NCBI GenBank assembly: GCA_965197495.1 | Contig: OZ240210.1 | Span: forward strand, 1-64,000 | DNA length: 64,000 nt | From: SMYC01 sp965197495 | GTDB lineage: Bacteria; Acidobacteriota; Vicinamibacteria; Marinacidobacterales; SMYC01 | Direction: 5' to 3' | Made by a program: the position numbers and the translations under genes | Notes under the pieces: generated by a model | Told to the model about the DNA's origin: nothing | Database searches by the model: none | What the model saw: only the letters and a program-made list of their open reading frames with translations | In this document: piece by piece, positions 10,260 through 19,553 of the stretch | Numbering within the stretch: the first letter of the stretch is position 1 | How the letters are laid out: every line of letters starts with the position of its first letter

Positions 10260-11477
10260 CTAAGATTTCCCCCTTCTCAGAAAAGCCGGGACGTCGAGGT
10301 CTTCTCCATTCTCTGTCTCGGCGGTGTCGAAATCGAGGTCGGCAGCGAGGTTTTCCGCGCCTTTGCGATAGAACTCCTCGCTTCCCGCGGCCATTTCCTT
10401 CGGCGGCTTGTAGTTTTGGATATCGACCGGCGTCACCGTCTGACGCCGACCGCTACCTTCGAAACGGTTGAAGCCTGTCGCGATGACGGTGATCTTCATC
10501 TTGCCGGTCATCTTCGGATCGACGACAGCACCGAAGATGATGTTCGCATCGACGTCGGCCGCTTCGTAGATTATCGAGGATGCATCGTTCACTTCGAGAA
10601 GGCCCATATCTTCGCCTCCGGTAATGTTGATGATGACGCCCTTGGCGCCGTCGACGGAAGCGTCCTCGAGGAGCGGGCTGCTGATTGCCATCTTGGCGGC
10701 ATCTTCCGCGCGCTTCTCGCCTTCCGCGATACCCGTCCCCATCACGGCGTCGCCCATACCGCGCATGATGGTGCGCACATCGGCGAAGTCCAGATTGATG
10801 AGACCCGGCACCGTGATCAGATCGGAGATACCTTGCACGGCTTGACGTAGCACATCGTCCGCGGTGCTGAACGCTTCCGAGAGCGATGTCGTGCGCTCGA
10901 CTGTCTGCAGCAAACGATCGTTCGGGATCGAGATGAGCGTATCGACCTGCTCCCGTAGCTCGCGTGCACCTTCTTCCGCTTGCTGCCGCCGGCGGCGCCC
11001 CTCGAAGGTGAAGGGCTTGGTGACAACGGCCACCGTGAGCGCCCCGAGCTCGCTCGCGAGAGAGGCCACGATCGGGGCACCCCCCGTGCCGGTGCCACCG
11101 CCGAGTCCGGCGGTGATGAACACCATGTCCGTGCCCTCTATGGCTTCGAGAATCCCCTCGGTATCCTCGAGCGCGGCCTGCCGGCCGATCTCGGGATCCG
11201 CACCGCAGCCGAGTCCTTTGGTGAGCTTCGCACCGAGCGTAATCCTGTCGGGCGCATGGCTCGCCGCAAGCGATTGCTGATCGGTGTTCGCGGCCAGAAA
11301 CTCGACGCCAGCAATTCTGGATGCGATCATTCGATTGACGGCGTTGCTCCCACCGCCCCCGACCCCAATAACTTTGATGCGGGCTTTGGTCTCGGTGCCG
11401 TCAACGATGGACACCCTCGAAACGGGGTTCTGGTCTTCGAAACGAATCATCCCTGTTACCCTCCCTTGTTCTGCCAC
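10260..11477 (-). CDS. ftsZ: Cell division protein FtsZ
   Basis: This is the tubulin-like GTPase that polymerises into the division ring. The 405-residue product carries the tubulin signature GGGTGTGGAP at about 126-134, the N-terminal nucleotide-binding loop GVGGGGSNAVNRM at 38-50, and the T7-loop region LINLDFADVR. A variable linker leads to the conserved C-terminal tail DVPAFLRRGKS, which binds FtsA. It is the last gene of the dcw cluster. Two starts are possible: GTG 11477 (GGGAGG 8 nt upstream) and ATG 11450 (GGGAGG 9 nt upstream). The ftsA stop is only 4 nt upstream of the GTG, which fits translational coupling. The stop codon is TAG, showing that TAG terminates in this genome. Confidence 0.97.
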   Translation of the reverse strand: MAEQGRVTGMIRFEDQNPVSRVSIVDGTETKARIKVIGVGGGGSNAVNRMIASRIAGVEFLAANTDQQSLAASHAPDRITLGAKLTKGLGCGADPEIGRQAALEDTEGILEAIEGTDMVFITAGLGGGTGTGGAPIVASLASELGALTVAVVTKPFTFEGRRRRQQAEEGARELREQVDTLISIPNDRLLQTVERTTSLSEAFSTADDVLRQAVQGISDLITVPGLINLDFADVRTIMRGMGDAVMGTGIAEGEKRAEDAAKMAISSPLLEDASVDGAKGVIINITGGEDMGLLEVNDASSIIYEAADVDANIIFGAVVDPKMTGKMKITVIATGFNRFEGSGRRQTVTPVDIQNYKPPKEMAAGSEEFYRKGAENLAADLDFDTAETENGEDLDVPAFLRRGKS

Positions 11478-11481
11478 TGCT

Positions 11482-12726
11482 TCAACCTCCCGAGATAGAA
11501 ACGTTCACCAGGCGGCGAAACCGTTCCCAAAATTTCCACCACGGACCGGTCGCGTTCGACGGGATCAGCTTATTGCTCCGGATATGGTGGGCGTAGAGCA
11601 CGAGCCCCACCGCGGTGGCGTAAGACGGATTGGCCACGACATCGACGAGGCCTCCTACACCGCTCGGCGTGCCGCAACGGATCGGCATGTCGAAAATACG
11701 GTCGGCGACCTCGGCGAGCCCCTCGAGCGCCGCGCTCCCTCCCGTGAAAACGATGCCCGAGTTCAAGACACGCTCATAGCCCGCACGTTGGATTTCTTCG
11801 TAGACGAGGTGGCAAATCTCCTCGGCCCGCGGTTGGAGGATGTCGGAGAGAAGCTGGCGCCCGAGAATGCGTGCTTTGCGCCCGCCGACGCTGGGCACTT
11901 CGATCGTGTCCTCGTCCGAGACCATCGTGGCGAGACAGCACCCATATTTTTTCTTGATCTTCTCGGCCTCGGCGATGGGCGTCCTCAGACCCACGGCGAC
12001 ATCGTTCGTGAAGTGGTCGCCGCCTGTCGGGAGAACCGACGTGTGCCAAATCGTCCCTTTGTCGAAGATCGCGAGATCCGTCGTGCCGCCACCGATGTCG
12101 ACGAGCGCCACCCCGAGCTCCTTCTCGTCCGGCGTCAGTACCGCTTCGGCAGCCGCGAGCTGCTCGAGCACGGTCTCCGTCACCTCCATCCCGGCGCGGT
12201 TCACGCAGGTCACGATGTTCTGCGTCGCCGTCGTCCCGGACGTGATGATGTGGACGTTCGCCTCGAGACGCGATCCCGTCATCCCCGTTGGATCATTGAT
12301 ACCGTCATGGCCGTCGACAACGAATTCCTGCGGGAGCACATGAACGATCTCGCGATCGCTGGGAAGAGAAATCGCTTTCGCGGCGTCGATGGCACGAAAG
12401 ACGTCTTCGCGCGTGATCTCTCGATTCTTGTTCGTTATGGCAATCACTGCTCGGCTGTTGAAGCCTTTGATGTGACTGCCCGCGAGGCCGACATGCGCGT
12501 GCTCGATTTCGACACCGGCCATGAGCTCGGCCTCGTCCACCACCCGCTTGATGGAATCGACAGTCTGCTCGAGGTTGATCACCATCCCTTTGCGCAGTCC
12601 CTTGGATCCGGTGGAGCCGATACCGATGATATCGATGCGCCCCTCTTCCGTAATTTCGGCGACGATAGCGGTGACCTTCGTCGTGCCGATGTCGAGGCCT
12701 ACGATGTATTTGTCTCTTTTGCTCAG
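11482..12726 (-). CDS. ftsA: Cell division protein FtsA, probable non-canonical start
   Basis: This actin-like ATPase anchors FtsZ to the membrane. The first in-frame ATG is at 12585, but starting there would remove about 47 residues, including the phosphate-binding loop YIVGLDIGTTKV that every FtsA needs. The homologous frame extends upstream to CTG 12726 (giving M-SKRDKYIVGLDIG) or ATT 12729, both behind a good GGAGG. No ATG, GTG or TTG is in frame in that interval. A start at CTG gives about 414 residues, the normal length. The CTG start overlaps the ftsQ stop codon, typical of coupling. Further motifs are VDIGGGTTDLAIF (phosphate 2) and FTGGSAALEGL (adenosine). The C-terminal amphipathic helix WWKFWERFRRLV is the membrane anchor. 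Confidence 0.93.
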   Translation of the reverse strand: MSKRDKYIVGLDIGTTKVTAIVAEITEEGRIDIIGIGSTGSKGLRKGMVINLEQTVDSIKRVVDEAELMAGVEIEHAHVGLAGSHIKGFNSRAVIAITNKNREITREDVFRAIDAAKAISLPSDREIVHVLPQEFVVDGHDGINDPTGMTGSRLEANVHIITSGTTATQNIVTCVNRAGMEVTETVLEQLAAAEAVLTPDEKELGVALVDIGGGTTDLAIFDKGTIWHTSVLPTGGDHFTNDVAVGLRTPIAEAEKIKKKYGCCLATMVSDEDTIEVPSVGGRKARILGRQLLSDILQPRAEEICHLVYEEIQRAGYERVLNSGIVFTGGSAALEGLAEVADRIFDMPIRCGTPSGVGGLVDVVANPSYATAVGLVLYAHHIRSNKLIPSNATGPWWKFWERFRRLVNVSISGG

Positions 12727-13601
12727 AATGACGCACCTCCGGGGACGAATGTGGCCGCGCTATAGATCTCGCGTCCTTTGAATCCTTTGGCTCCCGCGAC
12801 GTTTCTCAGCCGCAGATAAATCCTTCCGTCGAATCTCAAATCGACGACGACGAGCGCCCTGTAGCGCTTCTGTAACCCGTCCAAGAGCGGGACGAGCTTC
12901 TCGAGGCGCGCGACCATCGTCGCGCTGTGCACGAGGAACGTGACCGCCGGCTCCCGAAGTCGAACGGTCACCGAGCCGTCGCCCTCGGAGACATCGAGCT
13001 CCGAAACCAGAGCCGCGAGCAATTCCCGCGCCATGAGCGCTGCCGCCATTCGCCCTGCGAGCGCGGCGCGTGCGGGGACGACACCATCCTCATCCCGCAG
13101 ACCGCGTATCAGCACGAGCTTCTCGATGTCGTAATGGGTTGCTAATTCGTCGAGCATCGTGCCGTCCGCAGCCAACAAATAGAGCTCGCCCAAGACCGCG
13201 ATCGCGACCGGTGAGCGCTCCGCGATCCTTAGCGTCAGCGTGCGCGGCAATACCCGCTCGATCTCGACTTCGCGCACCCAAGCAGAACGAAGAAGCCTCT
13301 CTCGCACGACTTCGAGATCGAGCGTCAGAATGTTGGCGCCTTCGGAGAGCTCGAGCAGCTCCAGGATCTCGCCATCCGAAAGCTGCTCGTTGCCTTCCAC
13401 AAGCACACGGGCCACAGCAAGCTCGGGTGCCTGTCCTGCGGTCGTCACCGTCCAGACGAAAACGGCGGCGAGCCCGGCGAACGCTGCGAGCAAACCGATC
13501 CACCGAAGCACGAGACCGCCGATCCGGCGCCCCGGCCGGACGCGCTGCCCCTTGCGGCGGAGAAAGCGCTCGGGCGGGGTCGACGTCTTCTTCAGTTCCA
13601 C
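12723..13601 (-). CDS. ftsQ: Cell division protein FtsQ/DivIB
   Basis: This is a bitopic membrane protein of the divisome that links FtsL/FtsB to the septal synthase. The 292-residue product has a basic cytoplasmic tail of about 30 residues and one transmembrane segment (about 31-50, LVLRWIGLLAAFAGLAAVFV). A POTRA domain follows, starting at VARVLVEGNEQLSDGEI, and then an FtsQ beta domain with the conserved LPRTLTLRIAERSPVA. The start overlaps the murB stop by 10 bp. The C-terminus overlaps the region used as the ftsA start. No ddl gene lies between murB and ftsQ, unlike many proteobacterial clusters. Confidence 0.93.
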   Translation of the reverse strand: MELKKTSTPPERFLRRKGQRVRPGRRIGGLVLRWIGLLAAFAGLAAVFVWTVTTAGQAPELAVARVLVEGNEQLSDGEILELLELSEGANILTLDLEVVRERLLRSAWVREVEIERVLPRTLTLRIAERSPVAIAVLGELYLLAADGTMLDELATHYDIEKLVLIRGLRDEDGVVPARAALAGRMAAALMARELLAALVSELDVSEGDGSVTVRLREPAVTFLVHSATMVARLEKLVPLLDGLQKRYRALVVVDLRFDGRIYLRLRNVAGAKGFKGREIYSAATFVPGGASF

Positions 13602-14542
13602 GTCATGATCTCCGGCTCGAGCTCGATCGACATCTCTTTTCGGACACGTGTTCTCACGATGTCGATAAGCTCGAGAATCTCCGACGCCTGGGCCGCGCCG
13701 TCATGCACGATGAAGTTCGCATGTACCTCGGAGATGCGCGCTTCCCCGAGGCGGAATCCTTTGAGCCCGAGCTCGTCGAGGAGCTTTCCCGCCGAACCGC
13801 CTTCAGGGTTTTTGAAAATGCATCCAGAGCTCTTGACACCGACGGGCTGCGTCTCCTTGCGGAAGCGCATGTGCTGATCCATGTCGGCGCGAATAGCCCG
13901 CGGATCGTCCTCGGCGAGCATGAGCCGCGCACGCGCGACGATCAAGTCTCCGCCGAAGGACGAAGCGCGGTAGCGAAAATCGATCGCGTCCCCGGCGAGC
14001 GTCAAAGGTCCCCGACGGGGCGAAACAGCGATAACGTCAACCTCATCGACGAGGGACCCAATCGAGAACTGGTAGGCCCCCGCATTCATCGTCAACACGC
14101 CGCCGAGCGAGCCTGGGATGCCGACGCCGGCTTCGAGCCCACGCAAGCCTTTGGCGGTGGCTTTGCGCACGAGCGTCGGGAAGTGTACGCCGGCCCCGGC
14201 TTGCACCACGCCACCTTCTTCGAAGCGAACCTCGTCGAGCGCCCGCGTGTGCAGCACGATGCCGCGGACCCCTTCGTCGCTCACGAGCACGTTGCTACCC
14301 GCGCCGAGAACGCGTACGGGCACGTCCTCCGAGTGCGCTAGGTCGATGACCGCGCTCAACTCCTCCACCGTGCGGGGGCGAACCAATAACTCGGCGGGCC
14401 CGCCGATCCGGATGGTGGTATAGCGCGCCAGCTTTTCTTCGCGGAAGCAAGGGATCTCCCGTGCTTCGAGCTCGCGCGCGATCGCGTCAATAATGCCAGG
14501 CGTTTCAGTTGTGTCAGGGCCGCTCACGCACAACCTCCGCAA
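13592..14542 (-). CDS. murB: UDP-N-acetylenolpyruvoylglucosamine reductase MurB
   Basis: This FAD enzyme reduces UDP-GlcNAc-enolpyruvate to UDP-MurNAc in the cytoplasm. The 316-residue product shows YTTIRIGGPAE (FAD site), GAGSNVLVSD, GSLGGVLTMNAGAYQ, the catalytic serine in SSGCIFKNP and the catalytic glutamate in LEPEIM. The length and the short middle region fit the type II MurB of many non-enteric bacteria. The first possible start (14542) overlaps murC by 29 bp. A start nearer the family N-terminus would also be possible. Confidence 0.95.
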   Translation of the reverse strand: MRRLCVSGPDTTETPGIIDAIARELEAREIPCFREEKLARYTTIRIGGPAELLVRPRTVEELSAVIDLAHSEDVPVRVLGAGSNVLVSDEGVRGIVLHTRALDEVRFEEGGVVQAGAGVHFPTLVRKATAKGLRGLEAGVGIPGSLGGVLTMNAGAYQFSIGSLVDEVDVIAVSPRRGPLTLAGDAIDFRYRASSFGGDLIVARARLMLAEDDPRAIRADMDQHMRFRKETQPVGVKSSGCIFKNPEGGSAGKLLDELGLKGFRLGEARISEVHANFIVHDGAAQASEILELIDIVRTRVRKEMSIELEPEIMTWN

Positions 14543-15899
14543 GCTTGTCCGAGACGGTCGTCACACTTCCCGCTCCGAGCGTCAGGACGAGATCGCCCTC
14601 CTCGAGCGTGTCGCGGAGCGCCTCCGGCACATCGTCGATCTCGGAAACGAAGCGCACGTCCCGGTGCCCATGCTCCTTGATCCCTTCAGCAAGCCGCTCC
14701 CCGCTCACGCCCGGCCGAGGCTCCTCGCCCGCCGGATAGATTTCCGTGACGACGAGCACGTCCGCCTGATGAAAAGCTCGGCAAAACTCTTCGAAGAGAG
14801 CCTCGACACGCGAATAGCAGTGAGGCTGAAAGATGACGACGGTGCGCCGTGCGAAGGCGTCCTTTGCTGTCGCGAGCGTCGCGCGAATCTCCGTGGGGTG
14901 ATGCCCGTAATCATCGACGACGAGAATCCCCGCCGCGTCAGCCTTCACCTGAAAACGACGGTCCACGCCCGAAAAAGACTCGAGCCCGGAGCGGATTTGG
15001 TCGAGCTCGAGGCCGAGCTCGAGACCGACGCCGATCGCGGCCAGACTGTTCAGCACGCTCACACGTCCCGGAATCAGAAGGTGCACTTCACCGACGGACT
15101 GCCCGGAAAGCTTTAGATCGAAACGCGAGCCGGCGCCTTCGAGTTGCACATCTTGTGCCGAGATATCGGCCTGAGAAGAAAACCCATAGGTCACGTGACG
15201 GCGGCGGATCCTTGGCAAGATATCCTGCACCCGCTCCTCGTCGAGGCAGAGAATGGAGGTGCCGTAAAAAGGCACCTTGTTCACGAAGTCGACAAAGGCC
15301 GTTTCGAGATCGTCCATGTCTCGATAGGCTTCCATGTGCTCGTAGTCGATCCCGGTGACGATGGCGAGAACGGGAGACAATTGCAGGAAGCTTCGGTCCG
15401 ATTCGTCCGCCTCGACCACCATGAGATCGGAGCCTCCGAGCTTCGCGTTCCCGCCGAGCGCCGCGATGCGCCCGCCAATGACCATCGTCGGGTCGAGGCC
15501 CGCGCCGTCGAGAAGTACAGCAATCATCGACGTGGTCGTCGTTTTCCCGTGCGAGCCCGCGACCGCGATACCGTATTTGAGCCGCATGAGCTCAGCGAGC
15601 ATTTCCGCCCGAGGAATGATCGGGACTTGCAGTCGTGTTGCTTCCACCACTTCCGGATTGTCATCACGCACCGCCGAGGAAACGACAACCACGTCGAGAT
15701 CTTGCACGTGCTCGACACGGTGGCCGACACCCACTTTCGCTCCGAGCTTCGCGAGCCGCTCGGTCGACGGCGTGCTCTTCAGATCACTACCGCTCACGGG
15801 ATAGCCGAGGTTCAAGAGCACTTCGGCGATACCGCTCATGCCGATACCGCCGATCCCCACGAAGTGAACCCGCGTCTTTTTCGAGAAAAGAGCGCTCAC
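14514..15899 (-). CDS. murC: UDP-N-acetylmuramate--L-alanine ligase MurC
   Basis: The enzyme ligates L-alanine to UDP-MurNAc using ATP. The 461 residues show the N-terminal Rossmann motif HFVGIGGIGMSGIAEVL, the ATP loop GSHGKTTTTSM at about 115-125, VEADESDRSFL, and the C-terminal DDYGHHPTEI signature of MurC. The start overlaps the murG stop by 4 bp. It is the first of the four Mur ligases in the pathway order, and all four (C, D, E, F) are in this cluster. Confidence 0.96.
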   Translation of the reverse strand: MSALFSKKTRVHFVGIGGIGMSGIAEVLLNLGYPVSGSDLKSTPSTERLAKLGAKVGVGHRVEHVQDLDVVVVSSAVRDDNPEVVEATRLQVPIIPRAEMLAELMRLKYGIAVAGSHGKTTTTSMIAVLLDGAGLDPTMVIGGRIAALGGNAKLGGSDLMVVEADESDRSFLQLSPVLAIVTGIDYEHMEAYRDMDDLETAFVDFVNKVPFYGTSILCLDEERVQDILPRIRRRHVTYGFSSQADISAQDVQLEGAGSRFDLKLSGQSVGEVHLLIPGRVSVLNSLAAIGVGLELGLELDQIRSGLESFSGVDRRFQVKADAAGILVVDDYGHHPTEIRATLATAKDAFARRTVVIFQPHCYSRVEALFEEFCRAFHQADVLVVTEIYPAGEEPRPGVSGERLAEGIKEHGHRDVRFVSEIDDVPEALRDTLEEGDLVLTLGAGSVTTVSDKLAEVVRERP

Positions 15900-17023
15900 G
15901 TTGCCGCTCCTCCGGCCCCTCCGGCCCCTCCGGCCCCGCCAGAAAGCCCGACGAGCCGTTCGGCAACTCTCTTGGCGGCGTCCGGCCTCGCGAGCGCCCG
16001 CGCCGCGGCCGCCATCACGAGACGCTTTTCCGGAGCGCCCAGAAGACTCACGAGCTCTTGCGCCAGCCGTTCGGGCGTGAGCTCGCTTTGCCGGATGCTG
16101 CGCGCAGCGCCGGCACGCTCGAGCAAGTTCGCGTTCGCCTCTTGATGGCCGCCAGCGAGAGGCAGCGGCACGAGCAACGCAGGACGGCCAGAAGCCGCGA
16201 GCTCAGCGCAGGTCATAGCACCCGCGCGGGAGACGACGAGGTCGCTCGTCGCATAAGCTTCGTCCATCGCATCGATATAGGGAGTCACGCGCCCATTCAC
16301 CGGACGCTCTTCATAGGCTCTTCGCACGCGCTCGAAATCGCTCGGTCCCGTCTGGTGCACGACGTGCAGCCGCTCGGAAACGCCCGCGAGAAGGGGCAAG
16401 CTGTCGGTCATGGCGCGATTCAATATCGAAGAGCCCTGGCTACCGCCAAAAAGAAGCACGCGCATAACCGGGCCTTGTGCTTCTTCGGTGAGCGGCGCGA
16501 TGTCGACGATCGCCTGCCGCACGGGGTTTCCGGTGACGACAGCCTTCGCGCCGAAGTGGCGGGTTGTTTCTTCCCACGCGAGCGCCGCTTCGTCGATGAA
16601 CGGGCCGAGCCACTTATTCGCGAGCCCGGGCTCTGCATTGGGCTCGAGGATTAACGTGGGAATCCCGCGAAGTGCCGCTGTCAAGAGTACGGTTCCCGAG
16701 ACATAAGCGCCGAGACCCATGACGACGCTCGGCCGTAGCTTCTTCAAGAGCCGTCTCGCGTCGATCATTCCTTGCAAGAGGCCGAGGACCCCCTTCATCT
16801 TCTTTAAGCTCACCACTGAGCCGCCCCTAAGCGGCTGTGCCCGCACATATTCGAGCGGGAATCCCGCCTTCGGTACGATCCGCGATTCGAGCCCTCGTTC
16901 GGTGCCGATGAACGTGACGCGGGCGCCTTCGAGCAAGTCGCGAAAGCGCTCCGCGACCGCAAGGGCGGGATAGAGATGGCCACCGGTGCCTCCTGCCGCG
17001 ACCACCAAGTGCTCATCGTGCAT
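15896..17023 (-). CDS. murG: Undecaprenyl-PP-MurNAc-pentapeptide GlcNAc transferase MurG
   Basis: This peripheral membrane GT28 glycosyltransferase converts lipid I to lipid II. The 375 residues show the glycine-rich loop AAGGTGGHLYPALAVAE, GTERGLESRIVPKAG, ILEPNAEPGLAN, a second glycine loop LLFGGSQGSSILN, and the UDP-GlcNAc site SRAGAMTCAELAA. The C-terminal tail is a Gly/Ala repeat (GGAGGAGGAGG) encoded by a short ggccccTcc-type tandem at 15902-15938, probably of no function. It overlaps ftsW by 11 bp and murC by 4 bp. Confidence 0.96.
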   Translation of the reverse strand: MHDEHLVVAAGGTGGHLYPALAVAERFRDLLEGARVTFIGTERGLESRIVPKAGFPLEYVRAQPLRGGSVVSLKKMKGVLGLLQGMIDARRLLKKLRPSVVMGLGAYVSGTVLLTAALRGIPTLILEPNAEPGLANKWLGPFIDEAALAWEETTRHFGAKAVVTGNPVRQAIVDIAPLTEEAQGPVMRVLLFGGSQGSSILNRAMTDSLPLLAGVSERLHVVHQTGPSDFERVRRAYEERPVNGRVTPYIDAMDEAYATSDLVVSRAGAMTCAELAASGRPALLVPLPLAGGHQEANANLLERAGAARSIRQSELTPERLAQELVSLLGAPEKRLVMAAAARALARPDAAKRVAERLVGLSGGAGGAGGAGGAAT

Positions 17024-18104
17024 GCTGAGACACCGACAAGAGAAGCCCGACCGCGATCATGCTCGTCACGAGCGAGGTGCCGCCGGAGGAAATGAACGGA
17101 AGAGGAAGCCCGGTCGGCGGGAGCATGCCGAGCGTCACGCCTATGTTGATGAGCGCTTGCCCGACAAGCAGCATCGTGAGGCCGGTCGCGACGAGCGCGC
17201 CGAATCGATCCGTCGCACGGCTCGCGATGACGAGACCACGCCAAAGAAGCACACAAAACGCGGCGACGACGCCGAGTGCGCCGATGAGGCCGAGCTCCTC
17301 ACTAATCACGGCGAAGATAAAATCCGAGTGAGGCTCGGGGAGATAGAAGAGCTTCTGCTGGCTTCTCATGAAGCCCGCCCCAAAAACTCCGCCAGAGCCC
17401 ACCGCAATGAGTGATTGGATGATCTGAAAGCCCTTTCCGAGCGGGTCGCGAAACGGGTCGAGAAAGATCAGAAGCCGCTCGCGCCGATAATCCTCGCTCA
17501 GCACGAGCCAGAGAAGCACGGGCGCCGATACGACTGCGAGCCAGGCGAGCTTTCGAACAGGAACCCCGGCCGCGAAGAAAAGACAGGCTCCGATGAAGAC
17601 GAGACAAAATGAGGTGCTGTAATCGGGCTCGATCAGCACGAGAAAAGCGAGAAAGCCCGTGGTCAAGAGTGAGGGCAACCAGCCGGAAGCGAACTCGGAC
17701 AAGCGCTCGAAGCGGCGGTCGAGTTGATAAGCGAGAGCGATAACGAGCGTGAGCTTCGCGAGCTCGGACGGCTGGAAGGACAGTAGCCCGACGCGAATCC
17801 AGCGATGGGCATTCTTGAGAGGCGGCGTGAACAGCACCCCAACGAGAAGGGCCACCGTCAGCGCGAGCAGCCCGTAGATGACGCCGGGATGTTTGAGCTT
17901 CTGATAGTCGAACCGCGTCAGCGCGAGCATCAAAAGAAGCCCAACGCAAGCCCACATCGACTGCTTGACGAGAAAAAAGTGCGAGCTCCGATGCGCATCG
18001 TGCGCCACGACCGCCGAAGCGCTGTAAAGCATGACGAGCCCAAACGAAACAAGACAAACCGCCGCCACAAAAAGCGTCCGATCCGGCGAAAGCTTCACAG
18101 CCAC
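17013..18104 (-). CDS. ftsW: Septal peptidoglycan polymerase FtsW (SEDS family)
   Basis: This integral membrane glycosyltransferase polymerises lipid II at the septum with FtsI. It has 363 residues and about ten hydrophobic segments. SEDS signatures include VMLYSASAV near the N-terminus, RWIRVGLLSFQPSELAKL in the middle, and the C-terminal INIGVTLGMLPPTGLPLPF followed by ISSGG. It lies between murD and murG, the position of ftsW rather than rodA. The 58-bp gap to murD holds a fragment of the CTACC/GGTAGC repeat family. Confidence 0.95.
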   Translation of the reverse strand: MAVKLSPDRTLFVAAVCLVSFGLVMLYSASAVVAHDAHRSSHFFLVKQSMWACVGLLLMLALTRFDYQKLKHPGVIYGLLALTVALLVGVLFTPPLKNAHRWIRVGLLSFQPSELAKLTLVIALAYQLDRRFERLSEFASGWLPSLLTTGFLAFLVLIEPDYSTSFCLVFIGACLFFAAGVPVRKLAWLAVVSAPVLLWLVLSEDYRRERLLIFLDPFRDPLGKGFQIIQSLIAVGSGGVFGAGFMRSQQKLFYLPEPHSDFIFAVISEELGLIGALGVVAAFCVLLWRGLVIASRATDRFGALVATGLTMLLVGQALINIGVTLGMLPPTGLPLPFISSGGTSLVTSMIAVGLLLSVSQHAR

Positions 18105-18112
18105 AACAGTCC

Positions 18113-18150
18113 TCCGGAGGTAGCCGGTAGCCGATAGCCCGTAGCGAAAG
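18113..18150. repeat. Short GGTAGCCGGTAGCCGATAGC repeat fragment between murD and ftsW
   Basis: The gap carries ggtagccggtagccgatag, the core of the dispersed repeat best seen at 36573-36690 and 49699-49975. Similar short fragments occur just after ftsZ (about 10233-10258) and beside the lapA-lapB gene (about 43976-44036). It has no coding potential. Confidence 0.6.
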
Positions 18151-18162
18151 TGAGCGCCATGA

Positions 18163-19533
18163 CTAAGATTCCGCCTGCAACTGATGAACGATCTGGCGGA
18201 ATCGCTCCCCGCGCTCGCGGTAATCTCTAAACATATCGAAGCTCGAGCCGGCGGGTGAGAGCAGCACGACGTCTCCCTGCTCGGTTTGGCGGTGGGCGTC
18301 GCGCACCGCCGATTCCAAGTCCTTGCAGAGCTCTACCGTGGTCACGTCATCGAGCGCGTCTTTCACGAGCTCGCGACTCTCTCCGATGGCAAAGGCGAGC
18401 TTGACGCGTCGCGAAACCACGTCGCGCAGGTCGCGAAAATCTCCGCCTTTGAAGCGTCCACCGAGAATCAGCACGATCGGCCGGTCGAAGCTTTCGAGCG
18501 CGGCCCGCACCGCCTCGATGTTGGTCGCTTTGGAGTCGTTGTAAAAGCTGACACCACCTAGCTCGCCGACTTTTTCGAGCGCATGGGCGAGTCCCTCAAA
18601 ATGCTGGAGGGCGTCTTCGATGGCTTCGCCCGAGACGCCGAGAAGCGACGCTGCCGCCGAGGCGGCCATCGCGTTCGAGCGGTTATGCGTACCCGGCACC
18701 GTGAACTCTTCGAGCGAAGCAAGAGCGCTCGTCTCACCATTCTCGTGCCGAACGATCCACGGCCCTTCTTTGTGCACGTGTGGGTAGAGTTCACCGAGAC
18801 AATCAAGGTCGAAATACAACTTCTTGGACTTCGCTTTTCGCGCCATATCAACCGTCACCGGATTTCCGCCGAAGACGACGGCCCAGTCGTCCTCGCGCTG
18901 GTTCTCGAAAATGCGCGCTTTGGCCTTCACGTAATCTGAAAAGCTCGGATGCCAATCGAGATGGTCGGGGGTTATGTCGAGCAGCACGGCGACGTCCGGC
19001 CGAAAGCTTCCGATCGTTGTAAGTTGAAAGCTCGAGACTTCGATCACGAAGACGGTCGCATCGGTAGCGCTCTCGAGCTCGGCGGTGAGAGGAGCACTGA
19101 TATTCCCCGCGAGCCTCACGTCTCGCCCAGAAGCCGTAAGCATCGCGTGCAACAACGTTGCGGTCGTGGACTTTCCTTTCGTGCCCGTGACCGCGACGAC
19201 CGGTCCTGACACCTCCCGAAACCCGAGCTCGAGCTCTCCCCATATCGGGATCGATTGCCGCCGCGCTTCGACGAGAACCGCTAAATCCAACGGAACTCCT
19301 GGGCTTGTGACGACCAGGTCGACACCCGTTGCGAGCCCTACGGGATGCGCGCCGAGAACGAGCTGAACGCCGATCTTCTCGAGCGCTACCGCACCGGAAT
19401 CGAGCTCCTCGCGACGACGACGATCGTTCGCTACAATCTTGGCCCCTTTCGAGCTCAAAAAGGCGCAGGCGGCGACACCACTCCGGCCGAGCCCGATGAC
19501 CAGGACCCGCCGATTTCGGTAGTCTTCGCTCAT
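18163..19533 (-). CDS. murD: UDP-N-acetylmuramoylalanine--D-glutamate ligase MurD
   Basis: The enzyme adds D-glutamate to UDP-MurNAc-L-Ala. The 456 residues show the N-terminal Rossmann loop VLVIGLGRSGVAAC, the ATP loop VTGTKGKSTTATLL at about 113-126, DITPDHLDWH, the NNSKATN-like FYNDSKATNIEA, and LILGGRFKGGDF. All are hallmarks of MurD. The start ATG is 20 nt downstream of the mraY stop. Confidence 0.96.
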   Translation of the reverse strand: MSEDYRNRRVLVIGLGRSGVAACAFLSSKGAKIVANDRRRREELDSGAVALEKIGVQLVLGAHPVGLATGVDLVVTSPGVPLDLAVLVEARRQSIPIWGELELGFREVSGPVVAVTGTKGKSTTATLLHAMLTASGRDVRLAGNISAPLTAELESATDATVFVIEVSSFQLTTIGSFRPDVAVLLDITPDHLDWHPSFSDYVKAKARIFENQREDDWAVVFGGNPVTVDMARKAKSKKLYFDLDCLGELYPHVHKEGPWIVRHENGETSALASLEEFTVPGTHNRSNAMAASAAASLLGVSGEAIEDALQHFEGLAHALEKVGELGGVSFYNDSKATNIEAVRAALESFDRPIVLILGGRFKGGDFRDLRDVVSRRVKLAFAIGESRELVKDALDDVTTVELCKDLESAVRDAHRQTEQGDVVLLSPAGSSFDMFRDYRERGERFRQIVHQLQAES

Positions 19534-19553
19534 GAGAGGTCAACCGTTCCTCC

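Noticed and set aside
11284..12765. 493-codon open frame antisense to ftsZ/ftsA
   Set aside because: Both opposite genes are certain; the antisense protein resembles nothing and is arginine/proline-biased shadow sequence.
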